This document shows positions 54,487 to 64,000 of a DNA stretch of 64,000 nucleotides, piece by piece; the stretch's first letter is position 1; each line of letters opens with the position of its first letter. Location: positions 8,550,018 through 8,614,017 of the forward strand of contig JANJXV010000043.1 of assembly GCA_024803745.1 (NCBI GenBank), in the 5' to 3' direction. Below the pieces are notes generated by a model that saw only the letters and a list, made by a program, of their open reading frames with translations, searched no databases and had not been told where the DNA came from. The translations under genes and the position numbers were made by a program. The DNA comes from Megascapheus bottae. Lineage: Eukaryota > Chordata > Mammalia > Rodentia > Geomyidae.

Positions 54487-57400
54487 TTATGTTTGTATTT
54501 CCATTACCATGTCCATAGCTTTGGGTATGCAGTTACTGAGTCCTCGCTCTTGTACTCTTTGAATTTGATAAGCGCATATTAAGAATACCATGCGCCTTTT
54601 GTTCCTTAGGCCTTGACTTGTCTCACTCAACATGATTCGCTCTAGATTCATCCAATTCCCTGTGAATGCCATTATTTTATCTTGTCTGTTGGCTATGTAG
54701 AATTCCATTGTATATATACCACATTTTCTGTATCCATTCATCTGCAGTAGGACGTCTGGATTGTTTCCATCGCCTGGCTATTGTGAATAGTGCAGAGATG
54801 AACATAGCTGAGTAGGTGTCTTTATAATATCCTGGGTCATGCTGTTCAGGATAGATGCCCCGAAGTGGTATGGTGGGATCGTAGGGAAGGTCTATTTTCA
54901 GTTCTTTAAGAAACATCCACACTGCTTTCCAGAGTGGCTGAACTAGTTTACAATCCCACCAGCAGTGCAGTAGGGTTCCTTTTTCTCCACAACCCCGCCA
55001 GCAACTGTCATTTTCTGAGTTCGAAATCTTGGCCATTCTTTTGGGGTAAGGTGGTATCTTAGGGTTGTTTTTATTTGCATTTCCTTTATGACCATAGAAG
55101 ATGAACATTTTCTCATATGTTTTTCTGCCATTTTAATCTCTTCTTCTGATAGGTCTCTCTTTAGTTCCCTCGCCCATTTAGTGAATGGTTTATTGGTTTT
55201 TCGGGGGATTACTTTCTTGAGTTCCCTGTAGATATTGGATATTACGCATTTGTCAGATATATTATTGGTGAATATCTTTTCCCAGTTGGTTGGCTGTCTC
55301 TCTACTTTTGCAACTATGTTTTTATCTGTACAGAAACTTTTTATTTTTAGGTAGTCCCATTTATCGAGTCTCTCTCCAATCTGTTGTGACCCTGGGATTC
55401 TGTTCAGGAATCTGTTGCCTGTGCCTATGAGTTCCAGTGTCTCTCCTATTTATCATGTAGCAGTTTCACAGTTTCCGGTCTGACGTTGAGGTCTTTGATC
55501 CACTTTGAGTTAATGCTTGTGCATGGCGAAAGGCTAGGGTTAATTTTTAGTTTTCTGCATGTGGCTGCCCAGTATTTCCAGCACCAATAATTGAATAGAC
55601 TGTGTTTGTTCCGTTGTATATATCTTTGGCTCCTTTGTCAAATACAAGTTGCCTATACTTATGTGGTTCTATTTCTGGGTCTTCTATTCTGTTCCCTGAT
55701 CTTCTGGTCTGATTTTGTGCCAGTACCAAGCAGTTTTTGTTATTATGGCTCTATAGCAGAGTTTGAAGTTTGGTATTGTAATACCACCAGCATTGCTCTT
55801 TTTGCCTAGAATTGTTTTGGCTATTTTAGGTCTTTTCATATTCCATATGAACCCTTGGATTATACCTTCAATTTCCGTAAACAATGTCTTTGGGATTTTG
55901 ATGGGGTTTGCATTAAATTTGTATATAAATTGTGGCAGTATAGCCATATTCACTGTGTCGATTCTCCCAAGCCATGTGCATGGGATGTCTTTCATTTCCT
56001 AGTGTCCTCTTTAATTTCTTTCATTAGGCTTTTATATTTTTCATTGAATAATTCCTTTACATCTTTGGGTAAGTATATTCCTAAGTATTTTATTCTTTTG
56101 GGGGCTATTGCGAATGGGATCATTTTCTTGATTTGGCCTTCTGTTTGTGTATTGTTGGTGTACAAGAAGGCTACTGACTTCTGAAGATTGATTTTGTATC
56201 CTGCCACTTTGCTGAAGGGGTTTATTAATTCTAGAAGTTTGGGAGTGGAGTTTGTTGGGTCACTCAAGTCACTGCAAATAAGGATAGTTTAATTTCTTCT
56301 TTCCCTATGTGGATCCCTTTGATGTCCTTTTCTTGCCTTATTTCTCTTGCTAAGGGTTCCAGCACTATATTGAAGAGAAGTGGAGAGAGTGGGCATCCCT
56401 GTCTAGTTCTTGATTTTAAGGTGAATGTTTCCAGTCTTTCACCATTTCGTATAATACTGGCTGCAGGTTTTTCATATATGGCTTTCACTATTTTGAGGAA
56501 TGTACCTCTTATTCCTATTTTTTCCAGTGCTTTCAACATGAATGGATGTTGTATTTTGTCAAATGCCTTCTCTGCATCCAGAGAAATTATCATATGATTC
56601 TTATCCTTAACTCTATTAATATGATGTATTACATTGATTGATTTGCGAATGTTAAACCAGCCTTGCATCTGTGGGATGAAGCCCACTTGATCATAGTGTA
56701 TGATTTTTTAAATTTGTTTCTGGATTCTGTTGGCTAATATTTTATTGAGGAGTTTTGCATCTGTGTTCATAAGAGAAGATAGGTCTGTAGTTTTCTTTTT
56801 TTGTTGGGTCTTTCCCTGGTTTGGGGATGAGAGTAATATTAGCTTCATAAAATGAGTTTGGTACTTCTCCTTCTGTTTCTGTTTCTCAGAAGAGTTTCAA
56901 GAGTATAGGTGTTTTTTCATCTTTAAACATCTTGTAGAATTCTGCAGTGAATCCATCTGGACCTGGCCTTTTTTTGGTTGGCATTTCCATGATGGCTTCC
57001 ACAATTTCATTGTAAGAAATTGGCCTGTTCCATTTGTTTACCTCATTGTTGTTCAGTGTGGGTAGCCTATATTTATTTAAGAAATCATCCATTTCTACTA
57101 GATTTTCTTGTTTCTTTGAATATAGGCCCTGGTAATACCTATTCATTATGGACTGGATTTCTTGGAAATCAGTTGTGATTGTTCCCATGGGGTCTCTAAT
57201 CTTGTTTATTTGAGTCTCCCCTTTCCTTTTTTTGATTAATCTTGCTAAGGGTCTGTCTATTTTGTTGACCCTTTCAAAGAACCAACTTTTTGCTTTATCA
57301 ATTTTGTGTATAGTAGATCTTATTTCAATCTCTGAAATTTCTGATTTTATTTTTGTTATTTCTGTCCTTCTAGCTATTTTAGAATTAACTTTTTCTTGCT

Positions 57401-58250
57401 CCTCTAGGTGTTTCAGTTTTATTTTAAGATTATTTACATGCTCTTCTTCTGTCTTTTTAATATGCGTTCGTAGTGCGATAAATTTGCCTCTTAGAACTGC
57501 CTTTGCTGCCTTCTATCTGGCAAATATCATGTAACCCTTTTACTAATTACAATAAAAAAAGAAAATTCCTTAATGATGAATCAAAAAAAGAACTGCCTTT
57601 GCTGTGTCCCATAAGTTCCTTTGTGATGTTTCTTGAGTGTCATTACATTCAAGGAAATTTTTAATTTCATTTCTGATCTGATCTGTTACCCAGGGGTTAT
57701 TCAGAAGTGTGTTGTTCAGTTTCCATGTGATTGAATGTTTTTTGACTTTGACTGCATTGTTCAGAATTAGTCTGACTCCACTGTGGTCTGATAGGATACA
57801 TGGAATTATATCAGACCTCTGATATCTGCTTAAGTTTTCTGTATGAACTATTATATGATCTATTTTGGAGTGTGTTCCATGTGCTGCTGAGAAAAATGTA
57901 AAAATTTTCGCCATTAGGTGGAAGATTCTGTGTATATCTGTGAAGCCCAGCTGGGCTATGGTGTCATTTAAGTCAATGGTGTCTTTGCTTAACTTTTGTT
58001 GAGTTGACCTGTCATTTGTTGAGAGTGGTGTATTGAGGTCACGCACAATGATTGTGTCTGAGTCTATGTTATTCTGTAATTCTAAAAGAGTTTGTTTGAT
58101 GAATTTCGGTGCTCCCGTGTTGGGGGAGTAGATGTTTATAGCTGTAATATTATGGGCATGGATTGTATCCTTTACTAATATATAATGGCCATCTCTATCT
58201 TTATGTATTGATTTTACTGAGAAGTTAATTTTGTCGGAGATTTAGATTGC
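54487..58250 (-). pseudogene. L1 ORF2, degraded (divergent lineage)
   Basis: Successive frames: endonuclease part 58046-57570 (LNTPLSTNDRSTQQKLS, FFSAAHGTHSKIDHII), RT start 57188-56886 ([15 protein letters not shown]), RT core 56686-56264 ([26 protein letters not shown], then LSLFA where the FADD aspartates are lost to a frameshift near 56270), 56267-55684, and C-terminus 55131-54487 (CWRGCGEKGTLLHCWWDC). At least six frameshifts or stops, plus an insertion at 57509-57588. Confidence 0.92.
57493..57604 (+). mobile_element. 80-bp L1 tail inserted in the older L1
   Basis: Insertion 57509-57588, opposite to its host: the last bases of an L1 3'UTR (TTCTATCTGGCAAATATCAT to TTACAATAAAAAAA), 22 further bases (GAAAATTCCTTAATGATGAATC), then a second A-run. 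It is flanked by perfect AGAACTGCCTTTGCTG copies (57493-57508, 57589-57604). Confidence 0.95.
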
Positions 58251-58949
58251 TACTCCTGCTTTTTTGCATGGTGCATTGGAGTGGAAAATTCATTTCCATC
58301 CTTTCACTTGGAATTTGTTTCTGTCTTTGGCAGTGAGGTGGGTCTCTTGGAGGCAACATATGGATGGGTGGTGTTTCTTAATCCAGTCTGCTGCTCTGTG
58401 TCTTTTGATTAGATTGTTCAGCCCATTCACATTTAGGGAGATTATGGAGAAGTGGTCAGTGTCCATTGTCGTAATTTATTTTTACTTCTAGGTTTCTTTC
58501 TCTCTCTTTTTTCCCCTTTTGTGTTTAGTGAATTATAGATGTTTGCTTCTTGATCTTGATGGGGGTTCTTGATGTTCTACTATCTGTTCTTGATTAATTA
58601 GTATTCTTTGTAATGCTGGTTTAGTGTGCATGTATTCATAAAGCTCTCTTTGGAGTGAAATATTCTTGTTTCTCCCTCCAATGTAAATGCTTGTTTTGCT
58701 GGATATATCACTCTGGGTTGGCAGTTGCTGGTCTTCAGGACATCAATGATGTTTTCCCAAGCTTTTCTTGCATTTAGGTTTTGTGTGGAGAGATCTGCTG
58801 TAATTAAAATGTTCTTCCCATTATAATATAGCTCCTTCTTTGTTTTTGCAGCATTTCAGATCAATTTCTTAGTATTTGGGTCTAATGTCTTTACTATGAT
58901 ATGTCTAGGTGAGTTCCTTCTAGGATCTTGCCTGCTTGGGGTCCTGAAA

Positions 58950-59560
58950 CCTTCAATAATGTGAGTATTTTCCCTTTTGAAGTTGGGGAAGTTCTCTGCT
59001 ACGATTTTGGTGAATAAAGGTTGCATACCTTTGTCCTGGAATTCGGCTCCCTCCTAATAATCCCTATTATATGAAGATTAGACTTCTTTGCTGCATCTGC
59101 CAGTTCCTGGAGCTCTCTCTGGTAGATTCTGACTGATTTTTCCAAGGTGGCGATTCTCTGTTCCAGCTCTTGTGTTTTGTCTTCTGTTTCTGATGCTCTA
59201 TTCTCCATCTCAGTCAATCTGCTGCTTAATGCCTCCATTTTTGCTTGAAGTGTGGACACTGAGCTGATCATTCTGCTCTGAGGGTATTAATCTTTTCTTC
59301 CATTTCTCTTTTGAATTCGAGGAGCTCTTTGGAGATTTCCTGCTTATGTTCATGGAATTGTTTTTGGAGTTCTGTTTTAATCTCTTAGTCATGTTCACAA
59401 ACATCTCCTTGAATAGGGTCCTGTTTCGTGTCTCTTCAGGTGTCATTTCTTGGGATGGTGACATCTCTCTCGTCCCTTCGCTCTTGTTACCTTTTGGGCT
59501 TTGCGTGGGACTTTGATTATTTATGTATGTCATGATTCTTCTTTGAGCTTTCCTTGGCAT
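58950..59560 (-). pseudogene. L1 ORF1, degraded (divergent lineage)
   Basis: Two frames: 59560-59210 (MPRKAQRRIMTYINNQ, EMTPEETRNRTLFKEMF, DQLSVHTSSKNGGIKQQ) and 59271-58999 (LTEMENRASETEDKTQ, LEKSVRIYQRELQELADA). The coiled-coil part is clear, but the sequence is quite unlike the ORF1 at 45174-46355 (MGRTRNSRKM...). A frameshift near 59275 and one after IIGI (about 59060) destroy it. 58251-58950 continues into decayed ORF1 C-terminal and inter-ORF sequence. Confidence 0.9.
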
Positions 59561-60484
59561 GGAGAACTGTTGTTGTAGTTCACTCTGTGGTCAGTAGGTA
59601 GCGGTGTTTACTTGGATTGGGACTGTGGTTCTGGGAGTATGTGAATACCTGTGGTTCTCGGCCAAATTGATTCCTCTACCGACTAGGTCAGAGTTTGCAG
59701 TTTTTGCAGGTATTCGGTCCATTCCCAGAGGCTGTGTGCTGCTACACGACTAGCTCTCAGCCCAACCAGTAGCCTCACAGTGGGCTGTGGGATGGATCTG
59801 CCAGCTTCAGTCTCAGTGTGCTGGGCGGATGGTTGGTTTTCCCGTGCTGTTTCTAGGGGCGGGCCCCCGGCCAAGGATCTGGGGTTTGGGAGTTTCCAGG
59901 GGCTCTCAGCAGGGTCTGCAGCTGTCTGCTCTGTTCCCAGGGGTGGGGCCCAGCTGAGGACATGGGCTCCAAGGATGGAGCCTAGCCTTTCTGATTCTCA
60001 GAAGGGAGCTTGGCTGCTGGTCAGCCCTTCAGTTCCCTGCTGTTTGTCAGAGAGTCTGTGACTGTGGAGGGGCCCCTCGGTGCTGTCTTGCTCAGGATTC
60101 CCAGCTGGAGGATGCCCGGCTCAAGATCTGGGGGGACAGATGCTGGCTCCTATTTTCCCACACACCCCACCCTCTGTTGTAAGGCAGGGTCTCAACGCTC
60201 CCCACTCTCCAGACCCAGTGGCCTGGGAGAGGAACCTGGTGGATGGGTGGGAGCTGGGAAACCTCCGCCTCCCTTGGTGGGATGCTGGGTCTTGGCATAG
60301 CCCGCCTGTCAGTCTCCAGTCAGAGGCCTGGGAGAGGAACCTGGTGGGTGGGTGGGGACTTGGACACCTCCGCCTCCCTTGGTGGGGTGCTGGGTCTTAG
60401 GGCCGCCTGCCTGTCAGTTGCCAGTCAGTGGTCTGGGGGAGGGGGCTGTTGAGGGAAGGGACAGGTTTCTAAATTCCTTGCTCC
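59561..60484 (-). promoter_or_regulatory. L1 5'UTR, partial
   Basis: GC-rich region alignable to 46770-47520, for example GGCCCAGCTGAGGACATGGG and GATTCCCAGCTGGAGGATGC. It contains three direct repeats of a block with GCCTCCCTTGGTGGG (60267, 60370 and a partial one) and breaks off at 60484 where the satellite resumes. Confidence 0.75.
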
Positions 60485-60485
60485 C

Positions 60486-60680
60486 CAAAGATCAATGCAA
60501 AAATTCAGTCTACATTATACTGGATAAAAGACCTCAAAGAAGTAAACCAGATACCCTGAAGTTGCATGTGGAAGAATAAAAGAACCTGCTTTGACAGAAT
60601 AATACTTAGCAGATACATCAATGCAGGAGGAAGTACAACGCACAAAAACAGTCTTCATTATACCAGTTCAAAGACCTCAT
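60486..60680 (+). repeat. 143-bp satellite, continuation after the L1
   Basis: About 1.4 units of the satellite, with the GATC-equivalent landmarks at 60523 and 60666, exactly 143 bases apart. The second unit shares CACAAAAACAGTCTTCATTA with the unit at 53127. The array therefore extended across the place now occupied by the L1. Confidence 0.92.
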
Positions 60681-60689
60681 TTTCCCTTT

Positions 60690-61090
60690 TTTTGATAACT
60701 TAAATACATTTTTAACAATAGACACCTTTTCCCTGTCCTGCCCAGTATCTGACAGCCCCACCCAGACCCTTAGTGGTAGCACAGAGGCCCTCTTCCTATT
60801 GGCTAGCTTCCCAGTTCCCACCTTCTCTTACCCCAACAGTATATAACTAATTGCCTGACGCATAAGAGCATCAGAGAACATGAGAGAACAGCAGATCAGA
60901 TCAGCAGAGATCAGCAGAGAGATCTGATGCGCTTTCATGGTTAACACTGCTTCTGACTCAGCCTGGTTATTTCTTCCCCAGTAATTGGGGGAGGGCTGAG
61001 TCATCCACACTTACCATCTCGCTCGGCTCCCAGGGGACTACGGCTGGCCCTGTGTGTCACTCCCCGTTCCCGTGTTGCTGCCCCAGAGAG
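60690..61090 (+). mobile_element. Possible solo LTR
   Basis: About 400 bases with LTR-like features: a TATA-like AGTATATAACTAA (60838-60850), a repeated CAGATCAGATCAGCAGAG tract (60890-60920) and an end reading AGAGAGGAGCAACA (about 61085-61098). No clear poly(A) signal or target-site duplication was found, so this is tentative. Confidence 0.4.
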
Positions 61091-61098
61091 GAGCAACA

Positions 61099-61373
61099 GT
61101 AAAATATGCATGATAGAAAATTCACATCCAACCATTGTAAAATTCAGTTTGTGGAGTGACCATATCCAGACATGCATGATCTTTACAAACTAAAATGTTA
61201 TACATTAAAAACAAATGAATCCTTCCTCATGAATATCCTTGACACAGTGCTCCTGTGTCATCAATTACACTAATGAAGCCAGAAAAATACTAAGAATGTG
61301 TACAGTCAGGTAGGATTTACAGGAATGAGGGTTATTTTTTTTCCTCTGCAAAACCATATTACAGATGGATTTT
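61099..61373. other. 3' flank of OR gene, no gene seen
   Basis: AT-rich flank. 61107-61190 matches the reverse complement of 26570-26653, marking one block of the inverted paralogy. Confidence 0.6.
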
Positions 61374-62336
61374 CTACCTCCTGATGTCAGCTCCTCGTTT
61401 CAACAGCCTGATCAGGACACTTTTGAGGTCCCTGTTCCTCAGGCTGTAGATGAAGGGGTTCAGGAAAGGAGTGACCACTGTGTACATCACTGAGGACACA
61501 GCACTGCCCCTTGAAGAATGTGACACAGCTGATTCAACATAAACACCGAATGCTGTCCCAAACAATAAACACACCACTGACAGGTGAGAGCCACAGGTGG
61601 AGAAGGCTTTGTAATTCCCTCCTGATGATGGAATTCTCAGCACTGAACAAATAATTTTATAGTAAGAGAGAAGGATTCCAAAGATTGTAGGAAATCCATA
61701 AATGATAGCACCAACATATTTGAAGACATCATTTGAGAGTGTGTCTCTACAGGAAAGATCCAGAATTTCAGAAGGGTCACAGAAGAAATTTGGGATTTCC
61801 AGTTCCTTGAAATCGGTCATCTGCAATGCAATCCACACGTGCAGCTGTCCTTCCAAGAAGCTGACAACAAACGACAGCAGAACCAAGGAGATACAGAGAT
61901 GAGGGTTCATGATGACAGGGTAATTCAGGGGGTGACAGATGGCCACAAAGCGGTCATAGGCCATCACAGTAAGAAGCATAGCATCCATACAGCCAAAAAT
62001 GATGTAGAAGCACATCTGTGTGAGACAGCCTGCACAGGAGATGGCTCTGCTGTGAGTCTGCAGGTTCACCAGCATCTTGGGCACAGTGATGGAGATGAAG
62101 CAGATGTCATCCAAAGAGAGGATGGAGAGGAAGAAGTACATGGGGGTGTGGAGGTGGGGGTCAGAGCTGACGGCCAGGATGATGAGCAGATTTCCCAACA
62201 CAGTGATCAAGTACATGGACAGGAAGAGCACAAACAGCATGGGTTGTAATTTTGGATCCTCTGAGATTCTCAGGAGAAGGAAATCTGTAACCTGGGTTAG
62301 ATTTCGTGCCTCTATATCACTTGGGCAACTGCTCAT
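61374..62336 (-). CDS. Olfactory receptor, OR family 7-like, intact frame
   Basis: A class II odorant GPCR, acting at the cilia of olfactory neurons through G-olf (family knowledge). From ATG 62336 it reads 320 codons. Seen: N-glycosylation site NLT (residues 12-14), GN of TM1 (48-49), [10 protein letters not shown] before TM2, Cys104 for the extracellular disulfide, MAYDRFVAICHP at the TM3 end (125-136), further EL2 cysteines (FFCDPSEILDLSC), [10 protein letters not shown] in TM6, [15 protein letters not shown] in TM7 and a short tail. Start: the usual family start lies at 62313-62315 but is ATA (Ile). The longest frame starts at 62372, but a splice-acceptor-like CTCCTAG ends at 62354, which would put that ATG in an intron; ATG 62336 then gives a seven-residue N-terminal extension. 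No frameshift or stop. Family level is confident, the exact orthologue is not. Confidence 0.9.
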   Translation of the reverse strand: MSSCPSDIEARNLTQVTDFLLLRISEDPKLQPMLFVLFLSMYLITVLGNLLIILAVSSDPHLHTPMYFFLSILSLDDICFISITVPKMLVNLQTHSRAISCAGCLTQMCFYIIFGCMDAMLLTVMAYDRFVAICHPLNYPVIMNPHLCISLVLLSFVVSFLEGQLHVWIALQMTDFKELEIPNFFCDPSEILDLSCRDTLSNDVFKYVGAIIYGFPTIFGILLSYYKIICSVLRIPSSGGNYKAFSTCGSHLSVVCLLFGTAFGVYVESAVSHSSRGSAVSSVMYTVVTPFLNPFIYSLRNRDLKSVLIRLLKRGADIRR

Positions 62337-62353
62337 AAACAAAAAACACCTTG

Positions 62354-62372
62354 CTAGGAGAATGAAACACAT
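62354..62372 (-). promoter_or_regulatory. Candidate splice acceptor of the OR coding exon
   Basis: On the minus strand TGTTTCATTCTCCTAG has a pyrimidine-rich tract and AG at 62355-62354, 18 bases upstream of ATG 62336. OR genes usually have noncoding 5' exons joined to one coding exon, so this fits, but no transcript supports it. Confidence 0.5.
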
Positions 62373-62899
62373 ATCCAGAAATTGTCAACTGTATACATGT
62401 GAAATTCAAGTACATACAAATTTGAATTTTGCACCACCCATGCAATACAATATACTCATTTATGATGGTGAAGTGTTGCATTCCCTTACTTCTAGAATCT
62501 TCTCACTCTGTGATGCCTTGTTCCTCGGGCTTTTTCTACATGTGAAGTTTCTACATGTGACACACAGCTGTGTTGAAAAGCAAAGAACAACTGGGCTGGC
62601 TAGAGCAAGATCACCTGACAGTACAGCACACACTTGTATAGTGGGGGGAGCAGGTTCCAGGGCAGCAGGGGTGAATCTAAGCGTTTTACACATTTATGAT
62701 GCATGTCCCTGTCTAGGAGCCTATTTTTGGAGCCAGTGCCCAGATCTAGGTCTAGGAAGCCTTTCCACTCAGAGGTTGGGAGAGTAGGCTTTCCTGTAGA
62801 GATTGAGATTCTGGGTGGAAAATTGGGCTGGAGGATTTGTGGACCATCCACTGGGGGAAGGGCCAGCGGTAGGTCAAGCCACTAGAGCAATATTGGGTT
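62373..62899. other. OR 5' flank, no second gene seen
   Basis: The frames open here are short and without motifs. No SINE phrases are evident. It may contain intron and noncoding exon sequence of the OR, which cannot be located by eye. Confidence 0.4.
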
Positions 62900-63344
62900 A
62901 GGAGAACAAAGCAGATTCCAGGCCATTAGTGCAGTGAATATTTTTTATCCCAATGAAAAAACCCAATCCCATCCGATTCTTATTTATCTCTGATATCAAG
63001 CAGGCACAAATCTACTTCTGGTTCCTCTCCACTTGCCTTTTCTGGTATTATGGTATTTGTGGGGAAATGGGTGAGTCCGGAAATGTGATATTGAGTGAAA
63101 TAAGTCAGGCTCATAGAAACAAAGAACGCTGAACATTCTCTTAAACATGGAAATTAGATCTCAATTATCAAGGTGTATGAATACATACAGGGTCTTATGT
63201 ATCAATTCACAAACCAATTAAGTAAAGTATGGTAGGAAAGGATTCTGATGGAATAACTCCTTTCATCAACTCATCTGTTGTTTAACCAAATGAATAAGAG
63301 GAAGGTAAACAGCCTGCTCTTTAAAAATATACATTGTTTCAGAG
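62900..63344 (+). mobile_element. Old L1 remnant
   Basis: TTTCTGGTATTATGGTATTTG, then GTGAAATAAGTCAGGCTCAT and ACATTCTCTTAAACATGG, typical of a decayed L1 ORF2 end and 3'UTR. Matches 30650-31610 (plus) and 25425-25835 (inverted). Confidence 0.55.
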
Positions 63345-63560
63345 GCAGATGGCTCATAATTATCATCCTAACTATTCTAGGGGCTGAGGCCTGAGATTCA
63401 CAGGTGGAAGCCATTCTGGAACAGGGATGTCTGAGAAATACTTGTCTTCAATTAACTAGAAAAAGCAGGAAGTGGAGCTGTATCTTTCAGCAGAAACCTC
63501 AGGGACAGCACCCAGGCCCTGAGTTCAAGCCACCCAACCTGCATATGTACTTGCACATAA
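63345..63560 (+). mobile_element. Composite SINE
   Basis: CAGATGGCTCATAATTATCA, TTCTAGGGGCTGAGGCCTGA, AATTAACTAGAAAAAGCAGG and GGCCCTGAGTTCAAGCCACC. Confidence 0.85.
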
Positions 63561-63572
63561 ACACACACACAC

Positions 63573-63603
<31 letters not shown>

Positions 63604-63613
63604 TAAACACACA
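63561..63613 (+). repeat. (CA)n microsatellite
   Basis: CA run with one CG and one TA interruption at the SINE tail. Confidence 0.95.
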
Positions 63614-63734
63614 CCACAGAAGGTTAAGCATATGAAAAGAGAAAGAATGGCCTAAGAACCAGATCTCCGAGAGGGACACAAGGCATATCTGCCAGTAGTT
63701 TCATTGATGTAACATCCTCTTGTCATTTTCATCA

Positions 63735-63835
63735 TCATCACAAACTTCCACCTCCTCCTCCTCCCCCTTCTCCTCTTCATCCTCCTCTCCCTACTATTTC
63801 TACTACTCCTCCTACTGCTCATACTTCTCCTCTTT
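63735..63835 (+). repeat. CTC/CTT pyrimidine-rich tract
   Basis: About 100 bases of TCC/TCT/TAC units. The inverted paralogue at 24949-24992 has a short GGAGG/GAAG purine tract at the same relative place. Confidence 0.88.
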
Positions 63836-64000
63836 TCAGTCAGCCTCTATGAAAACTTAGGAAACTGGTTTGAACCATTTATATACTGCTGCATTTGGTG
63901 AGCCACAAATGAGAATGAAAAGCACGGTAGGTAAATAATTCTCCATTCCATATACTGGTACCCCTAACCTTCAAACCCTACCTGCAAGTTCACTGAGGAC
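63836..64000 (+). repeat. Edge of the inverted paralogy with 24785-24945
   Basis: The reverse complement matches 24785-24945 (CCTCAGTGAATTTGCAGGTAGG and TTTGTGGCTCACCAAATT types). The duplication probably continues beyond the window. Confidence 0.82.

Larger units (their letters stand above)
54431..60484 (-). mobile_element. Older, divergent L1 inside the satellite
   Basis: About 6 kb of minus-strand L1: ORF2 remnants (54487-58250), a spacer and 3' ORF1 region, ORF1 remnants (about 58950-59560) and a 5'UTR (59561-60484). It lacks a recognisable poly(A) tail at 54431 and the distal part of the 5'UTR at 60484, and I see no target-site duplication. ORF2 and ORF1 differ strongly from the young copies here, but the 5'UTR from about 59730 resembles 46770-47520. 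Confidence 0.92.

Noticed and set aside
58264..58491. 75-residue plus-strand frame
   Set aside because: Antisense to the degraded ORF2 start and ORF1-ORF2 junction region of the old L1.
62077..62787. 236-residue plus-strand frame, and another at 61839-62249
   Set aside because: Antisense shadows of the intact OR gene on the minus strand.

Overview
This is vertebrate, almost certainly mammalian and rodent-like, nuclear DNA. Evidence: LINE-1 (L1) elements with ORF1/ORF2 reading frames, two-part SINEs (7SL/B1-like head plus tRNA/ID-like tail), long CA, GATA and GACA microsatellites, LTR-like segments, and four class II olfactory receptor (OR) sequences resembling OR family 7. The SINE architecture recalls the B1/ID-type composites of some rodent lineages (possibly geomyoid), but the species cannot be fixed from sequence alone. 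The window reads as a gene-poor, repeat-rich stretch of an OR cluster.

Layout. 1-2643: 5' part of a minus-strand L1. 3046-16110: a segment present three times, once inverted (about 3107-4672) and twice direct (about 5698-8570 and 12568-15715), around OR pseudogene A (8577-9524) and 5'-truncated L1s. 16376-18926: internally deleted L1. 19225-21610: a large imperfect palindrome with an LTR-like insertion in one arm. 21611-26930: old L1 remnants, younger L1 tails, SINEs and a possible LTR; 24785-26653 is an inverted paralogue of the right end of the window. 26980-30547: OR pseudogene B and its upstream region, duplicated at 49340-52337, where OR pseudogene C is truncated. 33012-39786: full-length but decayed plus-strand L1. 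39787-48598: tandem duplication whose second copy received a young full-length minus-strand L1 (40840-48182). 52855-54430 and 60486-60680: a 143-bp satellite split by an older L1 (54431-60484). 61374-62336: the only OR open from end to end (minus strand).

One host gene looks potentially functional: the OR at 61374-62336. Its usual start codon is ATA, so it depends on an upstream ATG. ORF1 of the young L1 (45174-46355) is intact, but its ORF2 carries two single-base deletions, so that copy is unlikely to move by itself. Everything else is decayed or non-coding. I found no evidence for a new multi-gene system. The strongest unusual signals are the 143-bp satellite, the nested structural rearrangements, a SINE and an L1 inserted at the same target site with an empty paralogous site as control, and similar 5'UTRs on two L1 lineages with different ORF1s.
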